DNA of 64,000 nt from an uncultured Pseudovibrio sp. (GTDB lineage: Bacteria; Pseudomonadota; Alphaproteobacteria; Rhizobiales; Stappiaceae): positions 1 to 64,000 of the forward strand of contig CANMBS010000005.1 in NCBI GenBank assembly GCA_947496145.1, written 5' to 3'. Made by a program: the position numbers and the translations under genes. Positions 56,369-64,000 of the stretch are shown here, in pieces. Positions within the stretch are counted from its first letter, which is position 1. Each line of letters opens with the position of its first letter. The notes beneath the pieces were generated by a model that was not told the origin of the DNA, ran no database searches, and saw only the letters and a program-made list of their open reading frames with translations.

Positions 56369-57187
56369 CTAGTGTGATACGCCAAGATAAGCATCGATAA
56401 CTTCTGGATTGCTCTGCACTTCTTCTGGCACGCCATCAGCGATCTTGCGGCCATAGTCCAGAACAACAACACGGTCAGAAAGGTCCATCACAACACCCAT
56501 GTCGTGCTCAATCAGAGCAATCGTGGTGCCGAGCTGATCATTCACATCCAGAATGAAACGGCTCATGTCCTCTTTCTCTTCCAGATTCATCCCTGCCATC
56601 GGCTCATCAAGCAGAAGCAGTTCAGGCTCCATCGCCAGCGCGCGGGCAAGCTCAACGCGCTTTTGCAAACCATAAGGAAGCGTTCCTACAGGTGTACGAC
56701 GGATATGCTGGATTTCGAGAAAGTCGATGATTTCCTCGACCTTTTTTCGATGCTCAATTTCCTCTCGTTGAGCAGGTCCCCAGTAAAGCATTTGCCAAAG
56801 CATATTCTGCTTCATGCGGGTTGCACGGCCAGCCATGATATTATCCAGCGTGGACATGCCTTTAAACAAAGCAACATTCTGGAAGGTTCTTGCGATGCCC
56901 TGACTAACCGCCAGATGCGGCTTCATGGACCTGCGCTTTTCACCATTAAAGGTGATCACACCTTCCTGCGGCTGATAAAAACCATTGATCACGTTAAGCA
57001 TGGAAGTCTTTCCAGCACCATTAGGACCAATGATTGCACGAATTTCACCCTTCTTAATATTGAAGGAAATATTCGTAATCGCTTTAACACCGCCAAAGGA
57101 GAGAGAAACGTTCTCAAGATCCAGCAGAACCTCGCGCCCCTCGGCCTTTCTTTTGACCTCCTCGAGCGTTGGATCCATCACACTCAT
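56369..57187 (-). CDS. Branched-chain-type ABC transporter ATP-binding protein (LivG-like)
   Basis: The 272-residue ATPase has Walker A GPNGAGKT at residues 54-61, Walker B LLLLDEPMAGMN and the H-loop ALIEHDMGVVMDLSD. The signature motif is the degenerate LPYGLQKRVELARAL rather than LSGGQ, as is common in LivG proteins. Its ATG overlaps the stop of the upstream acyl-CoA synthetase by four bases (ATGA), which shows coupling. An ATG three codons later (57178) is an alternative. Confidence 0.93.
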   Translation of the reverse strand: MSVMDPTLEEVKRKAEGREVLLDLENVSLSFGGVKAITNISFNIKKGEIRAIIGPNGAGKTSMLNVINGFYQPQEGVITFNGEKRRSMKPHLAVSQGIARTFQNVALFKGMSTLDNIMAGRATRMKQNMLWQMLYWGPAQREEIEHRKKVEEIIDFLEIQHIRRTPVGTLPYGLQKRVELARALAMEPELLLLDEPMAGMNLEEKEDMSRFILDVNDQLGTTIALIEHDMGVVMDLSDRVVVLDYGRKIADGVPEEVQSNPEVIDAYLGVSH

Positions 57188-59166
57188 TCTGCCGCCTCCC
57201 CAATCGCGGACACTGTCTTCACATTATAAGTTTCCATGTCCCGGATCTCGACTGTGGCTTCAATCGTCCCCTGACGACCATCTTCAAAGGTCACTTCAGT
57301 CACCACATGTTTGGAAGTCTCACCGGCATAAAACGCTTCAATGAGAGGCGCATAGCGGTCAGCAACAAATTTACGACGCACCTTCTGCGTGCGTGTCAGT
57401 TCGCCATCATCCGGGTCCAGTTCTTTATGCAGAACAAGGAAGCGCTTAATCTGAGCACCAGCCATCATCGGCTCGTCAGCAAGATCCTTGTTCACCTGAT
57501 CCACATGGCTTTGAATGGTCTTGTAGACCTCAGGATGAGCAGCCAGTTCCTGATAGGAAGCATAAGCAATATTATTTCGCTCAGCCCAGTTCCCCACCGC
57601 AACAAGGTCAATATTCACGAAAGCACAAACGTAATCCCTCTCATTCCCGAAGGTCACAGCCTCTTTAATGTTCGGGAAGAACTTCAGCTTGTTCTCGATG
57701 TACTTAGGTGCGAACATGGAGCCATCGTTCAGTTTGCCCACGTCCTTTGCACGGTCGATGATCTTCAGGTGACCATTTTCAAGGAACATGCCAGCATCAC
57801 CAGTGTGTACCCAGCCATCCTCGGTCTTGGTGTCCTTGGTCGCGTCATCGTTCTTGTAATAGCCAAGAAACGCGCCTGGTGAACGGTACATAACCTCGCC
57901 ATTATCAGCGATCCGCACCTCAACATCCTGCATAGGCACACCAACAGTATCAGCATAAATCTGACCATCTGGCTGTGAGGTGATGAACACGGAAGATTCC
58001 GTCTGACCATAAAGCTGCTTCAGGTTCAGCCCGATGGAACGGTAGAACTTGAAGATTTCCGGCCCGATCGCTTCACCAGCGGTGTAAGCAACGCGGACAC
58101 GAGAAAAACCCATCTCGTTCTTCAGCGGCCCATAAACACAGAACTCGCCAATCGCATACTTCATGCGCTCAAACAGCGAAACCTTCTCGCCATTCAGAAT
58201 ACGCTCACCAACCTGATTTGCATAACCAAGGAAGTAATCGAAGAGCTTCTTCTTCATCTTGCCCGCATCTTCCATGCGAACCATGATGTGTGTCAGCATC
58301 CCCTCAAACACGCGAGGCGGTGCAAACATATATGTTGGAGCAATCTCCTTGCGGTCAATCGAAACAGTTTCCGGACCTTCAGGACAATTCACGCAATACC
58401 CGGCTGTAATACACTGAGCATAAGAGAATACGTGGTCACCCACCCACGCCATCGGCAGATATGCAACTGTGTCTGCTGTCTCGTCCAGATTGTCGAACTC
58501 ATTCGCATTCTGAACGGAAACCATCAGACTATTGAAAGTCAGCATAACGCCTTTTGGGCGCCCCGTCGTACCAGAGGTATAAAGGATAACAGCAAGGTCT
58601 TCACGCTTACCATCCTTTACACGCTGCAACCATTCATCTGCCAGCTTGCTGTCATTGTCGAGCAAAGTCTGTCCGGCTTCCTGAACCGTAAGATAACGAT
58701 GAAGGCGCGTGTGGTCATAATCACGAAGGCCCTTAGGGTTCTCATAGATTACGTGCTCAAGCAGCGGCAGCTTCTCTGACATCTCAAGCAGCTTATCAAC
58801 CTGCTCCTGATCTTCAGCAACTGCGAAGCGAACTTCAGCGTGCCCTAACACATATGCAATCTCTTCAGCTACGGAATCTGCATATACCGGGATTGGAATA
58901 CCACCCAGCGCTTGCACCGCAGCAAATACCCAATAAAGATGCGGGCGGTTCGCACCAAGAACCGCAACTTTATCACCTTCCTTGCACCCAAGGCTTTTCA
59001 AGCCTACTGAGAGCTTACGAACTTCTTCGAAAACCTCGAGCCATGTCCAGCTTTGCCAGATCCCGAGGTCCTTTTCACGATACGCCGGACGATCCGCCCA
59101 GTCCCGCGCATTTCGAATAAGCAACTGCGGGAATGTATCCATACCCGCTGACGGAGGCACCTGCAT
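57184..59166 (-). CDS. Long-chain acyl-CoA synthetase-like AMP-binding protein
   Basis: The 660-residue adenylate-forming enzyme activates a carboxylic acid to its CoA ester. It carries the P-loop VILYTSGTTGRPKGVM, the A5 motif QLYGQTESS, the A7 motif GWVHTGDAGMF and the hinge KIIDRAKDVGKL followed by DGSMFAPKYIENKL. The C-terminal part is family-typical. A TTG at 59187 extends the frame, but the ATG at 59166 follows AGAGGTG and is preferred. It is the first gene of the liv-type operon and overlaps livG by four bases. Substrate class (long-chain fatty acid versus aromatic or branched acid) cannot be settled from sequence. Confidence 0.92.
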   Translation of the reverse strand: MQVPPSAGMDTFPQLLIRNARDWADRPAYREKDLGIWQSWTWLEVFEEVRKLSVGLKSLGCKEGDKVAVLGANRPHLYWVFAAVQALGGIPIPVYADSVAEEIAYVLGHAEVRFAVAEDQEQVDKLLEMSEKLPLLEHVIYENPKGLRDYDHTRLHRYLTVQEAGQTLLDNDSKLADEWLQRVKDGKREDLAVILYTSGTTGRPKGVMLTFNSLMVSVQNANEFDNLDETADTVAYLPMAWVGDHVFSYAQCITAGYCVNCPEGPETVSIDRKEIAPTYMFAPPRVFEGMLTHIMVRMEDAGKMKKKLFDYFLGYANQVGERILNGEKVSLFERMKYAIGEFCVYGPLKNEMGFSRVRVAYTAGEAIGPEIFKFYRSIGLNLKQLYGQTESSVFITSQPDGQIYADTVGVPMQDVEVRIADNGEVMYRSPGAFLGYYKNDDATKDTKTEDGWVHTGDAGMFLENGHLKIIDRAKDVGKLNDGSMFAPKYIENKLKFFPNIKEAVTFGNERDYVCAFVNIDLVAVGNWAERNNIAYASYQELAAHPEVYKTIQSHVDQVNKDLADEPMMAGAQIKRFLVLHKELDPDDGELTRTQKVRRKFVADRYAPLIEAFYAGETSKHVVTEVTFEDGRQGTIEATVEIRDMETYNVKTVSAIGEAAE

Positions 59167-59187
59167 TTTTGTATCACCTCTCGCCAA

Positions 59188-59555
59188 AGGCCTCCGAGCC
59201 TTTGGTCTGCCTGTTTACTTTGAGGAATACGAAAGACTAATAGCCCCGCCTCGCAAGTCCTCCACCTGCGAGTTCCTCCCTGAGCAAAGTTTTAGCAAGA
59301 TACGGATGACTTTTTAATTGGTTTTATTCATTGCGCAGCGCAACCCGGAGGGGTTGTGCGCCGCAAAAATAAGTAAATTCATAGAGTTATGCAAAATCTA
59401 AACTATACTAAGGTATACATGAACTATATTTATACCGCACACGCGAAATACTTTATGTAATTCAATACTCAATACTTTTGATTAGGTTTCAATTCCTTTT
59501 TGTAGATCATTGGACTAAGTCAAAATAGAATCACTACTATTGACTAGTGGCACTG
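59188..59555. other. Promoter region of the liv-type operon, with a hairpin
   Basis: No gene is supported in this AT-rich gap. An imperfect hairpin, GCGC + AACCC pairing with GGGTT + GCGC with a two-base bulge (59338-59361), lies about 170 bases upstream of the synthetase start. It could be a REP-like element; a single copy says nothing more. Confidence 0.5.
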
Positions 59556-59562
59556 CAATAAA

Positions 59563-59589
59563 AAGGGGGCACGACTACTCGTGCCCCTT
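59563..59589 (-). terminator. Terminator of the TRAP transporter operon
   Basis: GGGGCACGA pairs with TCGTGCCCC around loop CTAC, with further AA/TT pairs. The minus-strand tail is TTTTTATT. It lies 25 bases past the dctM stop. Confidence 0.9.
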
Positions 59590-59613
59590 ACTTTTATTAA
59601 ATTGTAAGCGCTC

Positions 59614-61191
59614 TTATCCGTAAATAACCTTAGGCAGCCATGTCGCCAGTTCTGGCATGTACCACAGGATCGCCAGCATCAGCACCTGAATAAGCACAAA
59701 CGGGATAATACCGTAGTAAATATCTGAGGTCTTCACAGAGGGAGGCGCAACTCCGCGCAGGTAGAACAGCGCAAACCCGAAAGGCGGCGTCAGGAACGAC
59801 GTTTGCAGGTTCACAGCCATCATCACTCCCAGCCATGCAGGGCTCATCGGCTCACCATTGGGCATTTCAAGCTGCAACAAAACCGGTGCAACAAGCGGGA
59901 CCACAACGAACACGATCTCCAGAAAGTCCAGAAAGAACCCAAGCACGAACATTACAGCCATCACCACAATGATCGCGCCCAATGCACCACCCGGCAAGCC
60001 AGTCAAAGCCTCTTGTACAAGTTCTTCGCCACCCAGATCCCGGAAGATCAACGAGAAGAAAGTCGCACCGATCAGGATCACGAACACCATACAGGTAATT
60101 TGGGTCGTGGATTGCATCACAGGTACAAGAACGTTCTCTGAGAATACCCGATACAATGCCACCAGCATTCCGTAGGCCAGAACAACACACAACGCAGAAG
60201 CAGCATAAATACCGGCCTGATCTACAGGAGGGATTTCAGTACGCGCAACGCGCAAATCCACAAAGCTTGTCAGAAAAAGCAGCCCAACCAGAGACAGCAC
60301 CGCCAGATAAATTGGCCATGGCTTCTCTTCATGCAATCGATAACCAGCGAGCAGCAATGCACCAACAGCACCAACAGCAGCAGCCTCCGTTGGAGTGGCG
60401 ATCCCCATAAGGATTGACCCGAGCACGGCAATAATTAAGGCAATTGGCGGGACCAGCGCATGCAGTACCTGACTTAAAGACGGCGCAGCTCCCTCACTTT
60501 TCATCGGAGGCGCTTTGTGCGGCTGCGTAAAGGCAACAAACAACTGGTAGATGATGTAAAGCCCCACAAGAGCGAGCCCGGGCAGCAAAGCCCCCGCAAA
60601 CAAATCACCAACGGAAAACGGGTCTGGAGACCAGTTACCCATTTCCCTCTGCGCAGTCTGATAGGCGTTGGAAAGCTGGTCCGCCAGAAACACAAGTACG
60701 ATAGAAGGCGGAATAATCTGCCCAAGCGTCCCCGAAGCAGCAATGGAACCACAGGCAATACGCGGACTATACCCGTTGCGCAGCATGGTTGGCAGCGACA
60801 ACAACCCCATGGTCACAACAGTCGCGCCAACAATACCAGTAGAAGCAGCAAGCAGCGCACCAACGACAATCACCGCAAGCCCAAGACCGCCCGGCATACG
60901 TCCAAACAGACGCCCCATGGTTTCAAGCAGTTCTTCTGCCACTTTAGAACGCTCAAGCATCACGCCCATAAAGATAAACAGCGGCACAGCAATCAACGTT
61001 TCGTTGGTCATTGTACCAAAGATGCGGCTTGGAATTGCGCCTAAAGAAATCGATGCCCCAAAAAACGTGCCGACCAATGCAAACAGCAGGGCAACGCCAG
61101 CAAGTGTGAAGGCAACAGGAAAGCCTGTCAAAAGCAAAACACAGGCAACCGCAAACATCAAAATATCAAGAGTATGAAGAATTCCATCCAT
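59614..61191 (-). CDS. dctM: TRAP transporter large permease (DctM-like)
   Basis: The 525-residue membrane protein is the ion-coupled translocation subunit of a TRAP transporter. It has more than a dozen predicted helices with DctM blocks such as LFIFMGVMLERSKVAEELLETMGRLFGRMPGGLG, ASTGIVGATVVTMGLLSLPTMLRNGY, and AASGTLGQIIPPSIVLVFLADQ. FFLDFLEIVFVVVPLVAPV lies near the C-terminus. It exceeds the usual ~430 residues because of an extra central segment (about 235-330), as in the large permeases that accompany TakP-like binding proteins. It is six bases after dctQ. Confidence 0.92.
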   Translation of the reverse strand: MDGILHTLDILMFAVACVLLLTGFPVAFTLAGVALLFALVGTFFGASISLGAIPSRIFGTMTNETLIAVPLFIFMGVMLERSKVAEELLETMGRLFGRMPGGLGLAVIVVGALLAASTGIVGATVVTMGLLSLPTMLRNGYSPRIACGSIAASGTLGQIIPPSIVLVFLADQLSNAYQTAQREMGNWSPDPFSVGDLFAGALLPGLALVGLYIIYQLFVAFTQPHKAPPMKSEGAAPSLSQVLHALVPPIALIIAVLGSILMGIATPTEAAAVGAVGALLLAGYRLHEEKPWPIYLAVLSLVGLLFLTSFVDLRVARTEIPPVDQAGIYAASALCVVLAYGMLVALYRVFSENVLVPVMQSTTQITCMVFVILIGATFFSLIFRDLGGEELVQEALTGLPGGALGAIIVVMAVMFVLGFFLDFLEIVFVVVPLVAPVLLQLEMPNGEPMSPAWLGVMMAVNLQTSFLTPPFGFALFYLRGVAPPSVKTSDIYYGIIPFVLIQVLMLAILWYMPELATWLPKVIYG

Positions 61192-61197
61192 CTCCGT

Positions 61198-61731
61198 TTA
61201 CTCCTGACCACTGGTATACGCACGTGCTGCATCCTTATCGCCGGACAGCACTAATAAACTTCGGATAATTATCGCCAGGCCCTGCAAACCAACGAGCACA
61301 GCGAAAGCAATAATCGCACTCTTTTGCAGGTAGCGCCCCTGAATACCGGAGGCCTCGTGAGACCCCTCCATGATATCCCATGAGTTTGCAACATACCCCC
61401 AGGACCAGAGCACAATCACTGCACACATTGGAAGCAGAAAGAATGCAGAACCAAACAAATCAACAACCGCTTTAAAGCGCGGGCTCGCCTCACGATAAAA
61501 GATATCTACGCGCACGTGACCATCAACGCTGAGGGTATAGGCCGCTGCAAGCATAAACAGAAAACCATGCATGTAGGTGATGGATTCTTGCATCCATATC
61601 GAGCCAATGCCGAAGACGTAGCGCATCAGCACTACCACAAACTGGACAAGTACAATGCCCAGAGCCAGCCAAGCACATCCTTTACCGATGGTGCTGTTGA
61701 CTGCGGTTATTAGATTCATTAGGGCCCGCAT
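61198..61731 (-). CDS. dctQ: TRAP transporter small permease (DctQ-like)
   Basis: The 177-residue membrane protein has four helices: GCAWLALGIVLVQFVVVLMRYVFG, YMHGFLFMLAAAYTLSVDGHVRVDIFY, DLFGSAFFLLPMCAVIVLWSWGYV, and IIAFAVLVGLQGLAIIIRSLLVL. The block DGHVRVDIFY between helices is typical of DctQ. Its start has AGAGG upstream; an ATG four codons later (61719) is an alternative. It lies between dctP and dctM, with a hairpin in the dctP-dctQ gap. Confidence 0.9.
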   Translation of the reverse strand: MRALMNLITAVNSTIGKGCAWLALGIVLVQFVVVLMRYVFGIGSIWMQESITYMHGFLFMLAAAYTLSVDGHVRVDIFYREASPRFKAVVDLFGSAFFLLPMCAVIVLWSWGYVANSWDIMEGSHEASGIQGRYLQKSAIIAFAVLVGLQGLAIIIRSLLVLSGDKDAARAYTSGQE

Positions 61732-61807
61732 ACCGCCTCTTCATGTTGCTGACCATCAGGCGCTCAGGTTGCAGCCCCGCAGCCCGAATAGAAAAAAGAT
61801 GACAGAA

Positions 61808-61834
61808 ACCCCTCGCAGAAAAACTACAAGGGGT
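61808..61834 (-). promoter_or_regulatory. Attenuator-like hairpin between dctP and dctQ
   Basis: ACCCCT pairs with AGGGGT across a 15-base loop, followed on the minus strand by TTCTGTC. It lies in the 118-base gap after dctP. A partial terminator here would give more binding protein than permease, a common TRAP arrangement. Confidence 0.5.
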
Positions 61835-61849
61835 CCCATTACTCAGAAA

Positions 61850-62938
61850 TTAGCCAAGAATACGGCTGCGACCTTTCACAAAGTTACGCTCGGCGTTGTC
61901 AATCCAGTTGCTGGTTTCAGCACGTGATTTGCTCCAGGATTCGTATAGCTTTGCACCATAGGCATCTACGTCCCTGACTTCAGAAGTCACTTCTTCAGAA
62001 GCCTTACCGATTGCGTCAAAGACTTCATCCGGGAAGTCACGAACCTGCACGTTGTGCTTATTCACCAGTGTCTGAAGCGCAAGACCATTATTGTAATTGT
62101 ACTCAGAGAACATGTAGTCATTCTCAGCGGAACAAGCTGCTTCCACAACGGCCTGATGAGAAGGAGACAGGCTCTCCCAGACCTCTTTGTTCCAGGTACA
62201 GGACAGACATGCAGATGGCTCATGGAAGCCTTTGATGTAGTAGTATTTCGCAACTTTATAGAAGCCGAATGCCATATCGTTCCAGGCACCAACCCACTCA
62301 GTTGCATCAATCGCACCAGATTGCAGCGCAGGGAAGATTTCAGCACCTGGCAGAGCAACAGCAGATGCGCCCAGACGACGGAGCACTTCACCACCCAGAC
62401 CCGGCATGCGCATCTTCAGACCCTTCATGTCTTCAATGCTGTTAATTTCCTTGCGGAACCAGCCACCAGCCTGAAGACCGGTATTACCCGCCATGAAGCC
62501 TTTCAGATTAAAGTCAGCTGCGAGTTCGTCCCACAACTGCTGGCCGCCACCATGAGATACCCATGCATTATGCTCAGCTGCTGTCATACCAAAAGGAACG
62601 CCGGTGAAGTAGGCGAAGGCCTTATGCTTACCGATGAAGTAGTAATCAGCACCATGGTACATGTCAGCAGTACCGCTGGACACCGCATCGAATACTTCAA
62701 ATGCAGGAACAAGTTCACCACTTGCAAACAGCTTTACAGTCAGCTCACCGTCGGTCATAGCAGTAATACGGTCAGCAACACGCTGTGCACCCACACCAAG
62801 ACCTGGGAAATTCTTTGGCCAGGTGGTTACCATTTTCAGCTCACGCTTACCGGAAGCGATAGCTGGGGCAGCAAGAGTTGCAGCACCAGCAGTTGCGCCC
62901 ACTAAACCTGCATTTTTCAAAAAACTACGGCGGTCCAT
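61850..62938 (-). CDS. dctP: TRAP transporter substrate-binding protein (DctP/TakP-like)
   Basis: The 362-residue periplasmic protein has a twin-arginine-type signal (MDRRSFLKNAG to APAIASG, about 1-32), as in the TakP group that binds 2-oxo acids as dimers. The mature fold shows QRVADRITAMTDGELTVKLFASGELVPAFEVFDAVSSGTADMYHGADYYFIGKH and ALQSGAIDATEWVGAWND, which carries the conserved ligand-binding face. The frame opens at 62953, but the ATG at 62938 has GGAGGAG at good spacing. It is the first gene of dctPQM. The TakP-like call rests on pattern; the ligand is untested. Confidence 0.9.
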   Translation of the reverse strand: MDRRSFLKNAGLVGATAGAATLAAPAIASGKRELKMVTTWPKNFPGLGVGAQRVADRITAMTDGELTVKLFASGELVPAFEVFDAVSSGTADMYHGADYYFIGKHKAFAYFTGVPFGMTAAEHNAWVSHGGGQQLWDELAADFNLKGFMAGNTGLQAGGWFRKEINSIEDMKGLKMRMPGLGGEVLRRLGASAVALPGAEIFPALQSGAIDATEWVGAWNDMAFGFYKVAKYYYIKGFHEPSACLSCTWNKEVWESLSPSHQAVVEAACSAENDYMFSEYNYNNGLALQTLVNKHNVQVRDFPDEVFDAIGKASEEVTSEVRDVDAYGAKLYESWSKSRAETSNWIDNAERNFVKGRSRILG

Positions 62939-63636
62939 AAAAACTCCTCCCAAGAGCTTCTTTACTCTGATTTCTTTTGTCTATGCAGAATTATTCCTCT
63001 GCCTCGGAGGTCTCTGCGACAACATGAACAATATCTTATAACCCCAAAACTACGTGAAACCACAGAGAAATCTGCATCATATTGGACAAATTAATTATTC
63101 CAGGTTCAACTTAAGTCATTTCATCTATCAGAATCCAACGAATACAAACGTCGCGTAACTATTGAAACAATTCTATATTTCAATGATCGGGAGAAACAAC
63201 AAACGACTCCAATTTAAGTGAATTTCCCTGCATTTATTTCAGTGTTAATAACCTCGAAACAATAGCCATAAAACTTATTATTTTTACACCTAAGTAAAAA
63301 GAGAAACACCTCTTAGATTCGCCCTCTTATTTAAAAAATAGCAGTATAGATTTAGAAAACCTTATCAGCATCACCATTCAACAAAAAGTAGTCATGCTTT
63401 TACATCAGCAGTCCGCCAGTTGGTTTCTGCGCAATAGATGACGGGAAGTCATCGCTTGAAAGAGCAAAGCCTTGTCACAGTGGCATGTTGCCACCACAGC
63501 CCCAAAGGGGGACTGTGAATACCATCATTTTAGCGCACAAGGCAAGAATGAAATATTGCGCAGAAATGAAACAAAATTGCGCATTACTTCAATAATTCTG
63601 GCAGATAAAGACTGATTCTGCCAAAAGTCCCTCTTC
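62939..63636. other. AT-rich upstream region of dctPQM with a hairpin cluster
   Basis: No gene is supported in about 700 bases. Three adjacent hairpins lie at 63437-63517: GATGAC/GTCATC, GTGGCA/TGCCAC, and CACAGCCCC pairing with GGGG and CTGTG. They lie past the end of the leftward nicO gene and about 500 bases upstream of dctP. They could end the nicO transcript or belong to a small RNA; no T-run follows. Confidence 0.5.
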
Positions 63637-64000
63637 TCAGAACAAACCAGCAGTCGCACCACCATTCAGGCCAGCAATCAGCATCAGCGTTCCCATCAGC
63701 AAAACAGTCAGAGCACCAACCACTTCAAAGCCACGCAGGATAAGGGCACCTGCCTGACTGTCGGCCCCCCAGATGCGCAATGCAACATCACGGGAAAGCA
63801 CGGCAAGGCTTGCCAGAAATGAAACTGTAATACCTGTTCCCAAAGCCATAACGAGTGTGGAGGCAACCCCAGCCCAGACCATCCCCTGAGAGAAGGCAAA
63901 GGCCAGAACAATCAGTGCTCCCGTACACGGACGTAAACCCACTGCAAGAATAATGGACCAGATACTCGTAAGCGTCATAGAGGAGTTTTGAACCATCTTA
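63637..64000 (-). CDS. NicO-type nickel/cobalt exporter, C-terminal part (partial)
   Basis: Only the last ~120 residues are in the window; the frame is still open at the edge, so the 5' end lies beyond 64000. The visible part has three or four membrane helices and the family motif SIILAVGLRPCTGALIVLAFAFSQG, followed by VMALGTGITVSFLASLAVLSRD. This is the second half of NicO/RcnA-type transporters, which move nickel or cobalt across the inner membrane. An ATG at 63996 is probably internal, because family members are usually about 300 residues or more. Confidence 0.8.
   Translation of the reverse strand, partial: KMVQNSSMTLTSIWSIILAVGLRPCTGALIVLAFAFSQGMVWAGVASTLVMALGTGITVSFLASLAVLSRDVALRIWGADSQAGALILRGFEVVGALTVLLMGTLMLIAGLNGGATAGLF

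Noticed and set aside
63437-63517. Cobalamin riboswitch near the NicO gene
   Set aside because: GCCACTG occurs on the minus strand, but the GGGAA and B12-box elements are absent in the required order, and the site is downstream, not upstream, of the metal transporter.

Overview
The window reads as chromosomal DNA of an alphaproteobacterium with roughly balanced base composition. CpdR, GapR (DUF2312), DUF1217, DUF1036, an L36 protein of the 41-residue cysteine-free type, and a dispersed repeat like those of Rhizobiales all point there. A Pseudovibrio-like member of the Stappiaceae is the best guess. This is an inference from gene content, not from a marker-gene comparison. Nearly all genes are ordinary housekeeping or transport genes; no phage, insertion sequence or CRISPR array was seen.

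Layout. 0.5-8 kb: oligoendopeptidase F, a sigma-54 response regulator, and a cell-wall pair (L,D-transpeptidase and a DUF882 M15-like protein). 8-18.6 kb: a decayed HAD hydrolase, gapR, DUF1036-pyk, a TPR protein, rpmJ, tRNA-Val(GAC), cpdR, N-formylglutamate amidohydrolase, hisN-type phosphatase, an alpha/beta hydrolase and DUF1217. 18.7-24.6 kb: a PNPOx-fold protein, a small PepSY-like secreted protein, a small heat-shock gene with a candidate RpoH promoter and ROSE-type RNA thermometer, threonine aldolase and a chemoreceptor. 24.7-27.4 kb: a bufferin-type RiPP operon (bufA, bufB, bufC, doxX). 27.8-34.3 kb: gltBD behind a structured leader. 34.3-36.6 kb: a gene-poor stretch with one unrecognised cysteine-rich ORF, then an AraC regulator and a RIME-like repeat. 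37.7-50.7 kb: a second chemoreceptor, a transglycosylase and degenerate SGNH protein, a beta-barrel protein, a KpsF/KdsD isomerase, motAB, a stomatin/NfeD pair, ferrochelatase and a PaaK-like ligase. 50.8-59.2 kb: RNase T2 and a branched-chain-type ABC transporter with an acyl-CoA synthetase. 59.6-62.9 kb: a TRAP transporter of TakP-like type. The window ends inside a NicO-type metal transporter.

How the parts work together. The bufferin operon couples a four-cysteine exported precursor to an MbnB-like iron oxidase (DUF692), its DUF2063 partner and a DoxX membrane protein. Known relatives make copper-binding thiooxazole peptides. The liv-type operon couples uptake of an unknown carboxylic substrate to CoA activation. 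The small heat-shock gene seems to be controlled both in transcription and by RNA melting. Several minus-strand operons show hairpins between the first gene and the rest (bufA/bufB, dctP/dctQ), which fits high expression of the first product.
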